Positions 1-9,049 of a stretch of 64,000 nucleotides of DNA are shown in pieces. The notes under the pieces were generated by a model that worked only from the letters and a program-made list of their open reading frames with translations, had not been told where the DNA came from and did not search any database. This DNA comes from Amycolatopsis jejuensis (GTDB lineage: Bacteria > Actinomycetota > Actinomycetes > Mycobacteriales > Pseudonocardiaceae), in assembly GCF_000717335.1 (NCBI RefSeq), contig NZ_JNYZ01000016.1:62001-126000 (forward strand), read 5' to 3'. Position 1 is the first letter of the stretch. Every line of letters starts with the position of its first letter. Made by a program: the position numbers and the translations under genes.

Positions 1-2
1 AC

Positions 3-938
3 TCAGCGGCCCTGTCCGCCGCATTGTCCGGCGCGGTCGACCTGTCCGCGCTCAAGGCAAGGGCGGAGGCCGGCCGGAACCAGCCCCCGTCCCCGCCCCC
101 GCCTCCTTCCGACGGCTCGGCCCCGCCGTCGTCGGGCGCGGTGCTGGACGTCAGTGAGGCCACTTTCCAGGCCGACGTCGTCGAGCGCTCGCTCAACCAG
201 CTCGTGGTCGTCGACCTGTGGGCCGAATGGTGCGGGCCCTGTAAGCAGCTCAGCCCGGTACTTGAGCGGCTCGCCGGGGAGGCCGGTGGGGCCTGGGTGC
301 TGGCGAAGGTCGACGTGGACGCGAACCCGCGCATCGCGCAGCTCTTCGGCGCACAGTCGATCCCCACCATCGTCGCCATCGCAGGCGGCCAGCCCGTCGA
401 CGCGTTTTCCGGCGCCCTGCCGGAGCCGGAGATCCGCAAGTGGCTGGGCTCCCTGCTCGACGCACTCCGCGACAAGCTCCCGGGCATCCGCGCCGCCGAG
501 GAGGCCCGCGGCCCGGTCGAGGAGCCGGAGGACCCGCGTTTCACCGAGGCCGAGGACGCTTTCGAGCAGGGTGACTACGCCGCCGCGCAAGCCGCGTACG
601 AGCGCATCCTGGACGCCGAGCCCGCGAATGAGCTGGCCAAGAACGCGCTGGCGCAGGTCAAGTTCGCCGTCCGCGCCGAGGCGGCCGATCCGAGCGCTCG
701 CGCGAAGGCCGAAGCCAACCCCGGCGATCTCGACGCCCAGCTCGCCGCCGCCGATCTGGAGATCGCGGAGCAGGACGTCGAGGGTGCCTTTACCCGGCTG
801 GTCGACGCAGTCCGCCGCACCACTGGCGACGACCGCAACCGGGTCCGCGAGCATCTGGTTGCCCTCTTCGACCTCTTCGACCCGGCTGATGAGCGGGTCG
901 CGAAAGCACGCCGCAACCTGGCCAGCGCGCTCTTCTGA
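3..938 (+). CDS. YbbN-like thioredoxin/TPR co-chaperone (5' end outside window)
   Basis: The frame is open to the left edge, so the start lies outside the window; a TTG at 24 is an internal codon candidate, not a convincing start. The N-terminal half is a thioredoxin fold with an intact WCGPC redox motif encoded near position 230 and the cis-Pro segment SIPT. The C-terminal half is an alanine-rich helical TPR-like region (repeats around [18 protein letters not shown]). This two-part architecture is that of YbbN/CnoX-type chaperedoxins, which hold unfolded clients and protect them from oxidation in the cytoplasm. The gene converges on the metallopeptidase gene and ends at a strong hairpin. Confidence 0.85.
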   Translation, partial: SAALSAALSGAVDLSALKARAEAGRNQPPSPPPPPSDGSAPPSSGAVLDVSEATFQADVVERSLNQLVVVDLWAEWCGPCKQLSPVLERLAGEAGGAWVLAKVDVDANPRIAQLFGAQSIPTIVAIAGGQPVDAFSGALPEPEIRKWLGSLLDALRDKLPGIRAAEEARGPVEEPEDPRFTEAEDAFEQGDYAAAQAAYERILDAEPANELAKNALAQVKFAVRAEAADPSARAKAEANPGDLDAQLAAADLEIAEQDVEGAFTRLVDAVRRTTGDDRNRVREHLVALFDLFDPADERVAKARRNLASALF

Positions 939-950
939 GCCGCTGAGTTC

Positions 951-1009
951 AAGTCCGTGAAGGGAACCATCAGAGAATCAGATTCCCTCATGGTTCCCTT
1001 CACGGACTT
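951..1009. terminator. Long bidirectional terminator hairpin
   Basis: Perfect 20-bp arms (951-970 and 990-1009, beginning AAGTCCGTGAAGG on the left) enclose a 19-nt centre that is itself nearly palindromic (CAGAGAATC against GAGGGAATC). It lies between two convergent genes, and its right arm touches the stop codon of the minus-strand gene at 1009-1011. There is no U-tract, as is usual for actinobacterial hairpins. Confidence 0.8.
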
Positions 1010-2448
1010 CAGGCGTATCGCTGAGAGCAGACGGACGAGCCTTCCAGGTAGCCGCGCCGGAGTGCTTCCACCCGGTCGAAGCCGTTGTCCGGGCGTCCGC
1101 CGTTGACGTCGGCCGAGACCAGGCCGTCCGGCCGCAGCAGGTCCGCGATCGCCTCGTCCAGATCGCCCGACGACAGCCGCAGGCGGCCTTGCCCGGGATG
1201 GCTCGTGAACTTCGCCCAGGCACCGACCAGACACGCCGTCCGCAGCCCGGCGTTCGGGGTGTCGATCGAAGCGCCGGCGCCCTTCTGGATCCCGATCGCA
1301 TAGCGTGACGCGAGTTCCGCAAACGCCGCGAAATCGCCCAAGCCGCCACCTTGCCGTCCGGCCTGTTCGGCTTCCTGGTCCATTGGCTCGGCCAGCTCCT
1401 GCAGCCGCTGCAGGTTGAAGTTCACGGTGTTGTCGTTCGCGCAGTAAGACGCCGGCGGGGTGCTCGGTCCGCCGGGGCAGCTGCCGCTTCCCGGGGTGAA
1501 CTGTGGTGCCGCCACCCCGGCGCCTTTGAAGGCCTCGTCCAGGCTGGCCTTGAGCAGGGTGAGCCGGCGTTCGTCGAACTTGGTGTCGCCCTTGCCCGTG
1601 TCCTGCTGGTCGAAGGGGCGTTCCGTCAGCCGCGCCTGCACGTTCTGCGCGTTCATTCCCGCGCATTCCTTCGGACCCTTCTCGAACCCGGCCTGGAAGG
1701 CGAACGTGCGGTCGAAGGCCGTGCCGTGGGCTTGCTTGTCCGTGCCGCTCGAACCGGCCTGGTCGCGGATGAAGAACATCGCGGCCATCACCTGGTCCAG
1801 GCCCTCGGCCGTGGAAACGCGGTAGAACTTGCTCTTGCCCTCGGCCACCCAGCGGAAGTAGCCGCCGGCGAAACAGTCCGCCTGCTGCTCCTTGACCACC
1901 GTCGGCGTCGCCTTCGAAATCCCTGCCTGCGGACCCAGCCGGTACTGGATTGCGTGGCCGAACTCGTGTGCCAGGACGGTAACCACCGACATCGGGCCGA
2001 AGCGTTTGCGCAGCATCGGCAGCAGTACGCCGCGGTCCCAGGCGACTGAGTCGTCGCCTGCGCAGTAGAACGCGTTCACCAGCTGCCGGACGCTGCCGCA
2101 CCCGGTCTTCTCGGTGTCGCGTCGCGAGTCGTACGACAGCAGCGACGAGACCGGCTTGAACTCCTTCCCGCCGAAATCCGCGGGCAGGGTTGCGCCCCAG
2201 TACGCCTGGACGTCGGCGATCGCGGCCGTGGCCAGCCGGTCGTCCTCGGTGCCGCCGGCGCCGCGGACTTGCAGGTCGGGCTTGGGTGCGCCGGGCTGGA
2301 GGCCGCTTTCGAAATGCGTCACCGGCAGCCCGGCGACGTTGCCTGCGCCCGGCGTGGCCACGGGCGTCTTCTCCCCGCATGCGGCCGTGGCCAGCACTGC
2401 CGTCACGACCAGCGCGACCAGCGCGTTCCGGCGTCCCCCGTGGCTCAT
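1009..2448 (-). CDS. Neutral zinc metallopeptidase, lipoprotein
   Basis: A 479-residue protein starting at the ATG at 2448. The N-terminus is a lipoprotein signal peptide: basic MSHGGRRN, a hydrophobic stretch and a lipobox ending at Cys24, so it is exported and lipid-anchored. The zinc-binding HEFGH motif is at residues 161-165, in the setting of the putative neutral zinc metallopeptidase family. A longer open frame extends upstream to 2718 but lacks family similarity and would bury the signal peptide. It is divergent from the phosphorylase gene at 2546, with 97 bp between the starts. The substrate is unknown. Confidence 0.87.
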   Translation of the reverse strand: MSHGGRRNALVALVVTAVLATAACGEKTPVATPGAGNVAGLPVTHFESGLQPGAPKPDLQVRGAGGTEDDRLATAAIADVQAYWGATLPADFGGKEFKPVSSLLSYDSRRDTEKTGCGSVRQLVNAFYCAGDDSVAWDRGVLLPMLRKRFGPMSVVTVLAHEFGHAIQYRLGPQAGISKATPTVVKEQQADCFAGGYFRWVAEGKSKFYRVSTAEGLDQVMAAMFFIRDQAGSSGTDKQAHGTAFDRTFAFQAGFEKGPKECAGMNAQNVQARLTERPFDQQDTGKGDTKFDERRLTLLKASLDEAFKGAGVAAPQFTPGSGSCPGGPSTPPASYCANDNTVNFNLQRLQELAEPMDQEAEQAGRQGGGLGDFAAFAELASRYAIGIQKGAGASIDTPNAGLRTACLVGAWAKFTSHPGQGRLRLSSGDLDEAIADLLRPDGLVSADVNGGRPDNGFDRVEALRRGYLEGSSVCSQRYA

Positions 2449-2545
2449 GATCCCCCTCGTCCGGCTGATGTCCGACCGGACATTACTGACCTGGTCCGGC
2501 GTCCGCGCGGACAATCCCCGAACCGGCCGGATATCGTCGCTAACC

Positions 2546-5089
2546 ATGCGTGCAGTCCGCCGGTTCACCGTCCGCGCCAGCCTGCCCGACCCGCTCGCCG
2601 GGCTCGGTGCGCTCGCCACCAACCTCCGCTGGACGTGGCATCCGCCCACGCGCGACCTGTTCGCCTCGATGGACGCCGAGCTGTTCAACCGCATCCGCGA
2701 CCCGCTGCGGATGCTCACCGCGCTGTCCCCGGACCGGCTCGAGGAGCTCTCGAAGGACGAGGACTTCCTCCGCCGTACCCACGAGGCCGCCGCCGACCTG
2801 GAGCGCTACCTCACCGAACCGCGCTGGTACCAGCGGCGCAGCGACGACGGCCTGCCGCAGGCCGTCGCGTACTTCTCGATGGAGTTCGGGGTCACCGAGG
2901 CGCTGCCGAACTACTCCGGCGGCCTCGGCGTGCTTGCCGGGGACCACCTCAAGGCGGCGTCCGACCTCGGCGTGCCGATGGTCGGGGTCGGCCTGCTGTA
3001 CCGGTCCGGCTACTTCCGCCAGGGGCTGTCGCTCGACGGCTGGCAGGTCGAGCACTACCCGGTGATCGACCCCAACGCCTTCCCGCTGGAGCTGGTGACC
3101 GACGAGGGCCGTCCGGTGCTGGTCGAGGTCGCCATGCCGGGCGGGCGCGACCTGCGGGCGCAGATGTGGCGGGCCCGCGTCGGCCGGATTCCGCTGCTGC
3201 TGCTCGACACCGACATCGAGGCGAACGACGAGGACCTCCGCCCGGTCACCGACCGGCTCTACGGCGGCGACGCCGACCACCGCATCCGGCAGGAGATCCT
3301 GGCCGGGATCGGCGGTTTCCGCGCGGTGCGGAAGTTCTGCGCCCTCACCGGGCATCCGCAGCCGAAGGTGTTCCACACCAACGAGGGCCACGCCGGTTTC
3401 CTCGGGCTGGAGCGGGCGCGCGAGATCATCCAGTCCGACGGCCTTGCCTTCGACGAGGCGCTACCCGCGGTGCGCGCGGGCACGGTGTTCACCACGCACA
3501 CGCCGGTCAGCGCGGGAATCGACCGGTTCCCGGTCGACCTCGTGCAGCGGTATTTCTCCGACGGCAGGCTCGTCCCGGACGTCGACGTCCGCCGCGTGCT
3601 GCAGCTCGGCGCGGAGGACAACCCGGGCCTGTTCAACATGGCGCACATGGGTTTGCGGCTCGCGCAGCGGGCGAACGGCGTGTCGGAGCTGCACGGCCGC
3701 GTCACGCGCCGGATGTTTTCCCGGCTGTGGCCCGGTTTCGACGACGACGAGGTGCCGATCTCGTCGATCACGAACGGCGTGCACGGGCCGACCTGGGTCG
3801 CGCGCGAGCTGAGCGCGCTGCTCGGCGGCAACCACGAGGAGTTCGGCCACGAGGGCCGCACGCCGGAGAGTTCGCTGCGGGACGGCGTCAGCGACCATCA
3901 GCTGTGGGAACTGCGCCGGGAGCTGCGGGAGAAGCTCGTCGGCGAGGTCCGGCGGCGGGTGCGGGCGGCGTGGATGCAGCGTGGCGCGTCGGCGCTGGAG
4001 CTGGGGTGGACGGACCGCGTTTTCGACCCGGACATCCTCACCGTCGGCTTCGCCCGCCGCGTCCCGACGTACAAGCGGCTCACCCTGATGCTGCGCGACC
4101 CGGACCGCCTGCGCGCGCTGCTGCTCGACGAAAAGCGCCCGATCCAGATCGTGATCGGCGGGAAATCGCATCCCGCGGACGAAAACGGCAAGCAGCTGAT
4201 CCAGCAGATCGTGCGGTTCGTCGACGATCCCGCGGTGCGCCACCGCATCGTCTTCCTGCCGGACTACGACATGTCGATGGCCCGCTACCTCTACCGCGGC
4301 TGCGACGTCTGGCTCAACAACCCGGTCCGGACCCTCGAAGCTTGCGGCACTTCGGGCATGAAGTCGGCGCTCAACGGCGGTCTGAACCTGTCGATCCGCG
4401 ACGGCTGGTGGGACGAGTGCTACGACGGCTCCAACGGCTGGGCGATCCCGACCGCGGACGGCGTCACCGATCCGCTGCGCCGCGACGACCTCGAGGCCGC
4501 CGCGCTGTACGACCTGCTGGGCCAGCAGATCGCGCCGCTGTACTACGACACCGGCGCGGACGGCGTACCCACCGGCTGGCTCGCGATGGTGTGGCACACG
4601 CTCGAAACGCTGGGCCCGCGGGTGCAGGCGTCGCGGATGGTGCGGGAGTACGTGGATTCGGGGTACCTGCCCGCGTCGCGCATGGTCGCCGCCGCCACCG
4701 ATTTCGGCCACCGCGGCGCGCTTTCACTGGCCGACTACCGGATCAAGCTGGAGGTCGCCTGGCCGCGCGTGCGGATCTTCGACGCCGAACTCCAGTACGA
4801 CCGCACCGAACGCCTCGTGGTGGGCACCGAGATCACCATCCGCGCCCGCATCGACCTAGCCGGGCTGGAACCGTCCGAAGTGGACATCCAGGCGGTGGTG
4901 GGCCAGGTCGGCGACGGGGACGAGCTCGCGGATTCGGTGCTGGTCCCGATGGAACCGGACGGTATCGGCGCCTTCGCGGCCACCCTGCGCCTGCCGCGCG
5001 CCGGTTCGGTCGGCTACACCGTGCGGGTACTGCCGAAGCATCCGCTGCTGGCCAGTAGCGCGGAACTTGCGCGGGTGGTGCTGGCCTGA
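2546..5089 (+). CDS. glgP: Alpha-glucan (glycogen/maltodextrin) phosphorylase
   Basis: An 847-residue GT35 phosphorylase of the short bacterial/archaeal type that starts with a DUF3417-like N-terminal domain (residues about 1-120, LGALATNLRWTWHP). It releases glucose-1-phosphate from alpha-1,4-glucans by phosphorolysis. Diagnostic segments are VAYFSMEFG, EGHAGFLGLE, TNGVHGPTW and the PLP region ACGTSGMKSALNGG. The ATG at 2546 was chosen because the family N-terminus begins there; the open frame extends to 2114 only through sequence antisense to the metallopeptidase gene. Two other glucan-handling genes (GT4 and GH57) lie 41-48 kb away in this window but are not linked to it in an operon. Confidence 0.93.
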   Translation: MRAVRRFTVRASLPDPLAGLGALATNLRWTWHPPTRDLFASMDAELFNRIRDPLRMLTALSPDRLEELSKDEDFLRRTHEAAADLERYLTEPRWYQRRSDDGLPQAVAYFSMEFGVTEALPNYSGGLGVLAGDHLKAASDLGVPMVGVGLLYRSGYFRQGLSLDGWQVEHYPVIDPNAFPLELVTDEGRPVLVEVAMPGGRDLRAQMWRARVGRIPLLLLDTDIEANDEDLRPVTDRLYGGDADHRIRQEILAGIGGFRAVRKFCALTGHPQPKVFHTNEGHAGFLGLERAREIIQSDGLAFDEALPAVRAGTVFTTHTPVSAGIDRFPVDLVQRYFSDGRLVPDVDVRRVLQLGAEDNPGLFNMAHMGLRLAQRANGVSELHGRVTRRMFSRLWPGFDDDEVPISSITNGVHGPTWVARELSALLGGNHEEFGHEGRTPESSLRDGVSDHQLWELRRELREKLVGEVRRRVRAAWMQRGASALELGWTDRVFDPDILTVGFARRVPTYKRLTLMLRDPDRLRALLLDEKRPIQIVIGGKSHPADENGKQLIQQIVRFVDDPAVRHRIVFLPDYDMSMARYLYRGCDVWLNNPVRTLEACGTSGMKSALNGGLNLSIRDGWWDECYDGSNGWAIPTADGVTDPLRRDDLEAAALYDLLGQQIAPLYYDTGADGVPTGWLAMVWHTLETLGPRVQASRMVREYVDSGYLPASRMVAAATDFGHRGALSLADYRIKLEVAWPRVRIFDAELQYDRTERLVVGTEITIRARIDLAGLEPSEVDIQAVVGQVGDGDELADSVLVPMEPDGIGAFAATLRLPRAGSVGYTVRVLPKHPLLASSAELARVVLA

Positions 5090-5100
5090 CCAAAGCACCC

Positions 5101-5175
5101 CAATGCCACATTGGTTGCGTGTGACGCACCGAATGCCACATTGGTTGCATGTGACGCACCCAATGCCACATTGGG
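5101..5175. repeat. 30-bp direct repeats carrying a CCAATG palindrome
   Basis: Two full 30-bp units (5101-5130, 5131-5160) and a half unit (5161-5175). Each has the core AATGCCACATTGG, in most copies part of CCAATG-cca-CATTGG, followed by TGCRTGTGACGCACC. The array fills the gap between the convergent phosphorylase and rhodanese genes, so termination is a plausible role. There are no variable spacers, so it is not CRISPR. Confidence 0.8.
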
Positions 5176-5201
5176 GCGCTACCGAGCCGCCCGGAGCTCC
5201 C

Positions 5202-5597
5202 TCATGGGACCGCCGGGCTGCCTCCGGCCTGCACCGGCAACCCGGCCGCCGACCAAGCGCGGAAGCCGCCCGCCAGATCCGTCGCCTTGGTAAGCCCGAG
5301 CCGCTGCAGGTCCGCCGCCGCGAGGCTCGACGCGTAGCCCTCGTTGCACACCACCACGGCCACCGTCTCCGCGGTCACGCCCGGCAGCCGCCATTCGCTG
5401 TCCGGCGCCAGCCGCCATTCCAGGTGGATCCGCTCGACCACCACCGAGCCCGGGATCTCCCCCTCGGCAAGCCGGTTCGCGTGCGGCCGGATGTCGACGA
5501 TCAACGCGCCATCGGCCTGCAGCGCGGCAGCCTGCGCCGGGTCCGCCCGATCCAGCGTGGACCGGGCGGTGCCGAGGAACCCGTCGATTGCACTCAT
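5202..5597 (-). CDS. Rhodanese-like sulfurtransferase domain protein
   Basis: A 131-residue single rhodanese domain. The active-site loop reads VVCNEGYAS, with Cys at about residue 84 as the persulfide carrier; the upstream VDIRP and the C-terminal GGFRAW are family hallmarks. Its ATG (5597-5595) overlaps the stop codon of the cysteine dioxygenase gene in an ATGA arrangement, so the two are translationally coupled. The pairing suggests handling of sulfur released from cysteine oxidation, which is inferred from context. Confidence 0.88.
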   Translation of the reverse strand: MSAIDGFLGTARSTLDRADPAQAAALQADGALIVDIRPHANRLAEGEIPGSVVVERIHLEWRLAPDSEWRLPGVTAETVAVVVCNEGYASSLAAADLQRLGLTKATDLAGGFRAWSAAGLPVQAGGSPAVP

Positions 5598-6139
5598 GAC
5601 CTGAGGATGACAGGCAGCGGCGGGATTTCGGTCGGTACATCGGCAAGAGTCGTGTACTCGCGGGTCGGCACCAGCGGCGGCGAATACGCGTGCACGCTCG
5701 CAGCCGGCTCGGCCCCGATCCCGGTCACCTGGTGTGCGCGCCCGGCGCCGAAGCCGATGCCCTGCCCGGCGACGTGCGTCCGGCGCCGGACCGGCCCGCC
5801 GGGGTAGCGGTATTCCTCGCCGAGCTCGCCCTGCAGCACGGTGAACGAACCGGCCGCGCCGCCGTGGTCGTGCGGTTTCGTCTGCTGGCCGGGCAGCCAC
5901 GACAGCAGCCACAGCTCGACGCCGTCGGTCAGCGCGAGCCGCGCCCACCAGCGCTGGTCCTCGTCGAAGCGGAGGATTTCGCGGAGGCCGCTGGTCAGTT
6001 CGGTGGTGACGGTGCGGGTGAGGTCGGCCAGCTCCCGCGGCGTCCACAGCAGCCGGGCGGGGTGCAGCAGGTCGGGCAGCAGCGGGTCGGTGAGGCGGGG
6101 GTGGATTTCGACGTCAGGTCGGACGATCGACGTGGTCAA
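5594..6139 (-). CDS. Cysteine dioxygenase family protein
   Basis: A cupin-fold protein of about 181 residues with the iron ligands HDHGG (two His) and a third His in RAHQVTG. This pattern belongs to type I cysteine dioxygenases, which oxidise cysteine to cysteine sulfinate. The TTG at 6139 is preferred because AGGAG lies 8 nt before it; an in-frame GTG at 6193 would add 18 residues without family similarity. It is the first gene of a two-gene unit with the rhodanese. The 305 bp between this start and the divergent ABC gene holds no gene and should contain both promoters. Confidence 0.87.
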   Translation of the reverse strand: MTTSIVRPDVEIHPRLTDPLLPDLLHPARLLWTPRELADLTRTVTTELTSGLREILRFDEDQRWWARLALTDGVELWLLSWLPGQQTKPHDHGGAAGSFTVLQGELGEEYRYPGGPVRRRTHVAGQGIGFGAGRAHQVTGIGAEPAASVHAYSPPLVPTREYTTLADVPTEIPPLPVILRS

Positions 6140-6444
6140 CGCAACTTCTCCTGGAGTGGTCGGGATGTGCCGGACGCAGGCGATGCGCGGCACGCCGACG
6201 GGCTCAGCGTGCGTGCCGCGCCGGGCTACATCCGCTCGAAGCCACCAGGAGCAGGTCGATCGCGCGACGGCGCCAGAACGAGCCCCGGCTCACGGGGACG
6301 GCGGCGTGCGCGGACCTGGACACGCCCCGGATGCTGCCACAGCGCCGGGTCCGGCGGCCGCGTGTCCCACCGGCTGGACACCGTGGGCGGCATTACCCCG
6401 GGCGGGTGCGCACACGCGCGCGACCGACCGCCACAATGGGCCCC

Positions 6445-7257
6445 GTGAGCGAGCCGATCCTGCCCAGCGATCCTGACGACCTCGTGGTGGCGATGTCCGG
6501 TGTCGGCGTCCGCCGTACCGGCAACGACCTCCTCGCAGACCTCGACTGGTCGGTGGAGCTGGACGAACGATGGGTGGTGCTCGGGCCGAACGGCGCGGGC
6601 AAGACCACCCTGCTGCGCCTGGCCGCCGCCGAGCTGCACCCCACCACCGGCGTCGTCGACCTGCTCGGTGACCGCATCGGCCGGGTCAACATCTTCGACC
6701 TCCGCCCGCGCATCGGGTTCACCTCCGCGGCGATCGCGCAGCGCGTGCCCGGCGAGGAGCTGGTCGCGGACGTCGTGGTCAGCGCCGGGTACGCGGTGAT
6801 GGGCCGCTGGCGTGAGCAATACGACAAACTCGACCTCGACCGGGCCACCGAGCTCCTCGGCACGCTCGGCATCGCACACCTGGCCGAACGCACGTACGGC
6901 ACGCTCAGCGAGGGCGAGCGCAAGCGGGTGCTCATCGCCCGGTCCCTGATGACCGACCCGGAGCTGCTGCTGCTCGACGAGCCCGCCGCCGGTCTCGACC
7001 TCGGCGGCCGGGAGGACCTGGTCGCCCGGCTGTCCACGCTCGCGCTCGACCCGGACGCGCCGGCGATGGTGCTGGTCACCCACCACGTCGAGGAGATCCC
7101 GCCGGGCTTCACCCACGCGCTGCTGCTGCGCGAGGGCCGCGCGGTGGTGTCCGGCCTGGTGGACGACGTCATCACCGGGGAGAACCTGTCCAAGACGTTC
7201 GACCAGGACCTCGTGCTGGAACGTTCGGGCGAGCGGTTCTTCGCCCGCCGCCGGTAG
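6445..7257 (+). CDS. ABC transporter ATP-binding protein
   Basis: A 270-residue stand-alone ATPase. Walker A is GPNGAGKTT (about residues 46-54), the signature is LSEGERKR, and Walker B is LLLLDEPAAGLDLGG, followed by the switch His in VTHHVEE. It resembles the ModF/YlmA-type ATPases that occur without a neighbouring permease, and none is present here. A GTG at 6445 or an ATG at 6436 are both possible starts; neither has a clear Shine-Dalgarno. The enoyl-CoA hydratase gene follows after 49 bp. Confidence 0.88.
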   Translation: MSEPILPSDPDDLVVAMSGVGVRRTGNDLLADLDWSVELDERWVVLGPNGAGKTTLLRLAAAELHPTTGVVDLLGDRIGRVNIFDLRPRIGFTSAAIAQRVPGEELVADVVVSAGYAVMGRWREQYDKLDLDRATELLGTLGIAHLAERTYGTLSEGERKRVLIARSLMTDPELLLLDEPAAGLDLGGREDLVARLSTLALDPDAPAMVLVTHHVEEIPPGFTHALLLREGRAVVSGLVDDVITGENLSKTFDQDLVLERSGERFFARRR

Positions 7258-7306
7258 GTTGTCCTTACTGCTCGGTAGCGTCGCTGTTGATTGAGGAGGA
7301 TTTCGC

Positions 7307-8086
7307 GTGGGAGAGTTCGTAACCCTGGAGGTCGAGGGCGGAGTCGGCACGATCCGGCTGGACCGGCCGCCGGTCAACGCGCTGAACAACCAGGTGCAGG
7401 CCGAGCTCGCCGAGGCCGCGCGCGAGGCGTCCGACCGCGACGACGTGCGCGCCGTCATCCTCTACGGCGGCGAGAAGACCTTCGCCGGTGGCGCGGACAT
7501 CAAGGAAATGGCCGCGCGTACGTACCCGGAGATCGCGAAGTTCGGCGCCGAGCTCACCGCGTCGCTCGCGCGGATCGCGAACATCCCGAAGCCGGTCGTC
7601 GCCGCGATCACCGGGTACGCGCTCGGCGGCGGCCTGGAGCTGGCGCTCACCGCGGATCGCCGGGTCGCCGGTGACAACGTCAAGGTCGGCCAGCCGGAGA
7701 TCCAGCTCGGCATCATCCCGGGCGCGGGCGGCACGCAGCGGCTCGCGCGGCTGATCGGTGCGAGCAAGACCAAGGACCTCGTCTACACCGGCCGGTTCGT
7801 GAAGGCCGACGAGGCGCTGCAGCTGGGTATCCTCGACGAGGTCGTGGCGCCGGACGACGTCTACGCGGCCGCGCACAAGTGGGCTGCGCAGTTCGCGAAC
7901 GGTCCTGCCGTCGCGCTGCGCGCTGCCAAGGCCGCGATCGACTCCGGGCTGGACGTCGACCTGGCTACCGGCTTGAAGATCGAAACGCAGCTGTTCACCG
8001 CGTTGTGGGCGACGGAGGACCAGCGCAACGGCATGCAGTCGTTCATCGAGAACGGTCCCGGCAAGGCCACCTTCGAGGGGAAGTGA
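7307..8086 (+). CDS. Enoyl-CoA hydratase/isomerase (crotonase) family protein
   Basis: A 259-residue crotonase. Both catalytic glutamate positions of true hydratases are present (GGGLELAL and GQPEIQLG), as is the oxyanion-hole segment IPGAGGTQRL, so hydration of trans-2-enoyl-CoA in beta-oxidation is likely. The GTG start is supported by GAGGAG 8 nt upstream. The stop overlaps the GTG of the next gene, a methyltransferase, which places it first in a tight run extending to 11026. Confidence 0.9.
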   Translation: MGEFVTLEVEGGVGTIRLDRPPVNALNNQVQAELAEAAREASDRDDVRAVILYGGEKTFAGGADIKEMAARTYPEIAKFGAELTASLARIANIPKPVVAAITGYALGGGLELALTADRRVAGDNVKVGQPEIQLGIIPGAGGTQRLARLIGASKTKDLVYTGRFVKADEALQLGILDEVVAPDDVYAAAHKWAAQFANGPAVALRAAKAAIDSGLDVDLATGLKIETQLFTALWATEDQRNGMQSFIENGPGKATFEGK

Positions 8087-9048
8087 CCACGGTGTCCGAC
8101 CCCGCGCCGCATCCGCACGCCACGGCCGAAGAGGTCAAGGCGGCGTTCGAAGACCCGAAGCTCGCGAATGTCCTGTACCACGACTGGGAAGCCGGGACGT
8201 ACGACGAGAAGTGGTCGATCTCGTACGACGAGCGCTGCATTTCCTACGCCACCGACGTGTTCAATGCGGTCGCGGGCTCGGACGGCCAGCCGTATGCGCA
8301 CGCGATGGAATTGGGCAGTGGCACGGGTTTCTTCCTGCTGAACCTGATGCAGGGCGGCGTGGCGAAGAAGGGGTCGGTCACCGATCTTTCGCCGGGGATG
8401 GTGCAGGTCGCGTTGCGGAATGCGGAGAAGCTGGGCCTGGACGTCGACGGCCGGGTCGCGGATGCGGAGCGGATCCCGTACGACGACAACACGTTCGACC
8501 TCGTGGTGGGACACGCGGTGCTGCACCACATCCCGGACGTAAGGCAGGCGTTCGGCGAAGTGCTGCGCGTGCTGAAGCCGGGCGGGCGATTCGTGTTCGC
8601 CGGAGAGCCGACGAAAATCGGTGACCGGTACGCGCGCCGTCTCGGCCAGTTCACCTGGTACGTCACCACGAACCTCACCAAGCTGCCGGTGCTGAGCGCT
8701 TGGCGGCGGCCACAGTCCGAATTGGACGAATCCTCGCGCGCGGCGGCGCTCGAGGCAGTGGTCGACCTGCACACGTTCGATCCGTCGGACCTGGAGGCGA
8801 TGGCGCGCGGGGCCGGTGCGCAGGACGTGCGCGCGGTCACCGAGGAGTTCTCCGCCGCGCTGGCCGGGTGGCCGATCCGCACCTTCGAGGCGGCCGTGCC
8901 GCAGGAGAAGCTCACTGTGCGCTGGCGGATGTTCGCCTACCACCTGTGGCTGCGGCTGTCCGCTTTGGACAAGAAGGTGCTGTCGAAGGTGTTGCCGCGG
9001 GAGCTGTTCTACAACGTGATGATCACCGGGACCAAACGGCCGTCCTGA
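8083..9048 (+). CDS. Class I SAM-dependent methyltransferase
   Basis: A 321-residue methyltransferase. Motif I is MELGSGTGFFLLNL (about residues 70-83), and the post-I and motif IV region includes VVGHAVLHHIPD. The C-terminal half (about 200-321) is an extra helical region that gives no substrate clue. The GTG at 8083 overlaps the hydratase stop (GTGA); a second GTG at 8092 fits the GAGGGG at 8075 slightly better. The substrate is unknown; linkage to the hydratase hints at acyl-CoA or lipid metabolism but does not prove it. Confidence 0.85.
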   Translation: MTTVSDPAPHPHATAEEVKAAFEDPKLANVLYHDWEAGTYDEKWSISYDERCISYATDVFNAVAGSDGQPYAHAMELGSGTGFFLLNLMQGGVAKKGSVTDLSPGMVQVALRNAEKLGLDVDGRVADAERIPYDDNTFDLVVGHAVLHHIPDVRQAFGEVLRVLKPGGRFVFAGEPTKIGDRYARRLGQFTWYVTTNLTKLPVLSAWRRPQSELDESSRAAALEAVVDLHTFDPSDLEAMARGAGAQDVRAVTEEFSAALAGWPIRTFEAAVPQEKLTVRWRMFAYHLWLRLSALDKKVLSKVLPRELFYNVMITGTKRPS

Positions 9049-9049
9049 A

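Noticed and set aside
3461-4711. Long antisense frame inside the phosphorylase gene
   Set aside because: Typical third-position-GC shadow; the sense strand has full family motifs. Similar shadows at 49509-50504 and 55286-56311 were dropped for the same reason.
6160-6193. Leader-peptide frame before the cysteine dioxygenase gene
   Set aside because: The frame is continuous with the enzyme, lacks its own stop codon and ribosome site, and has no run of regulatory codons.
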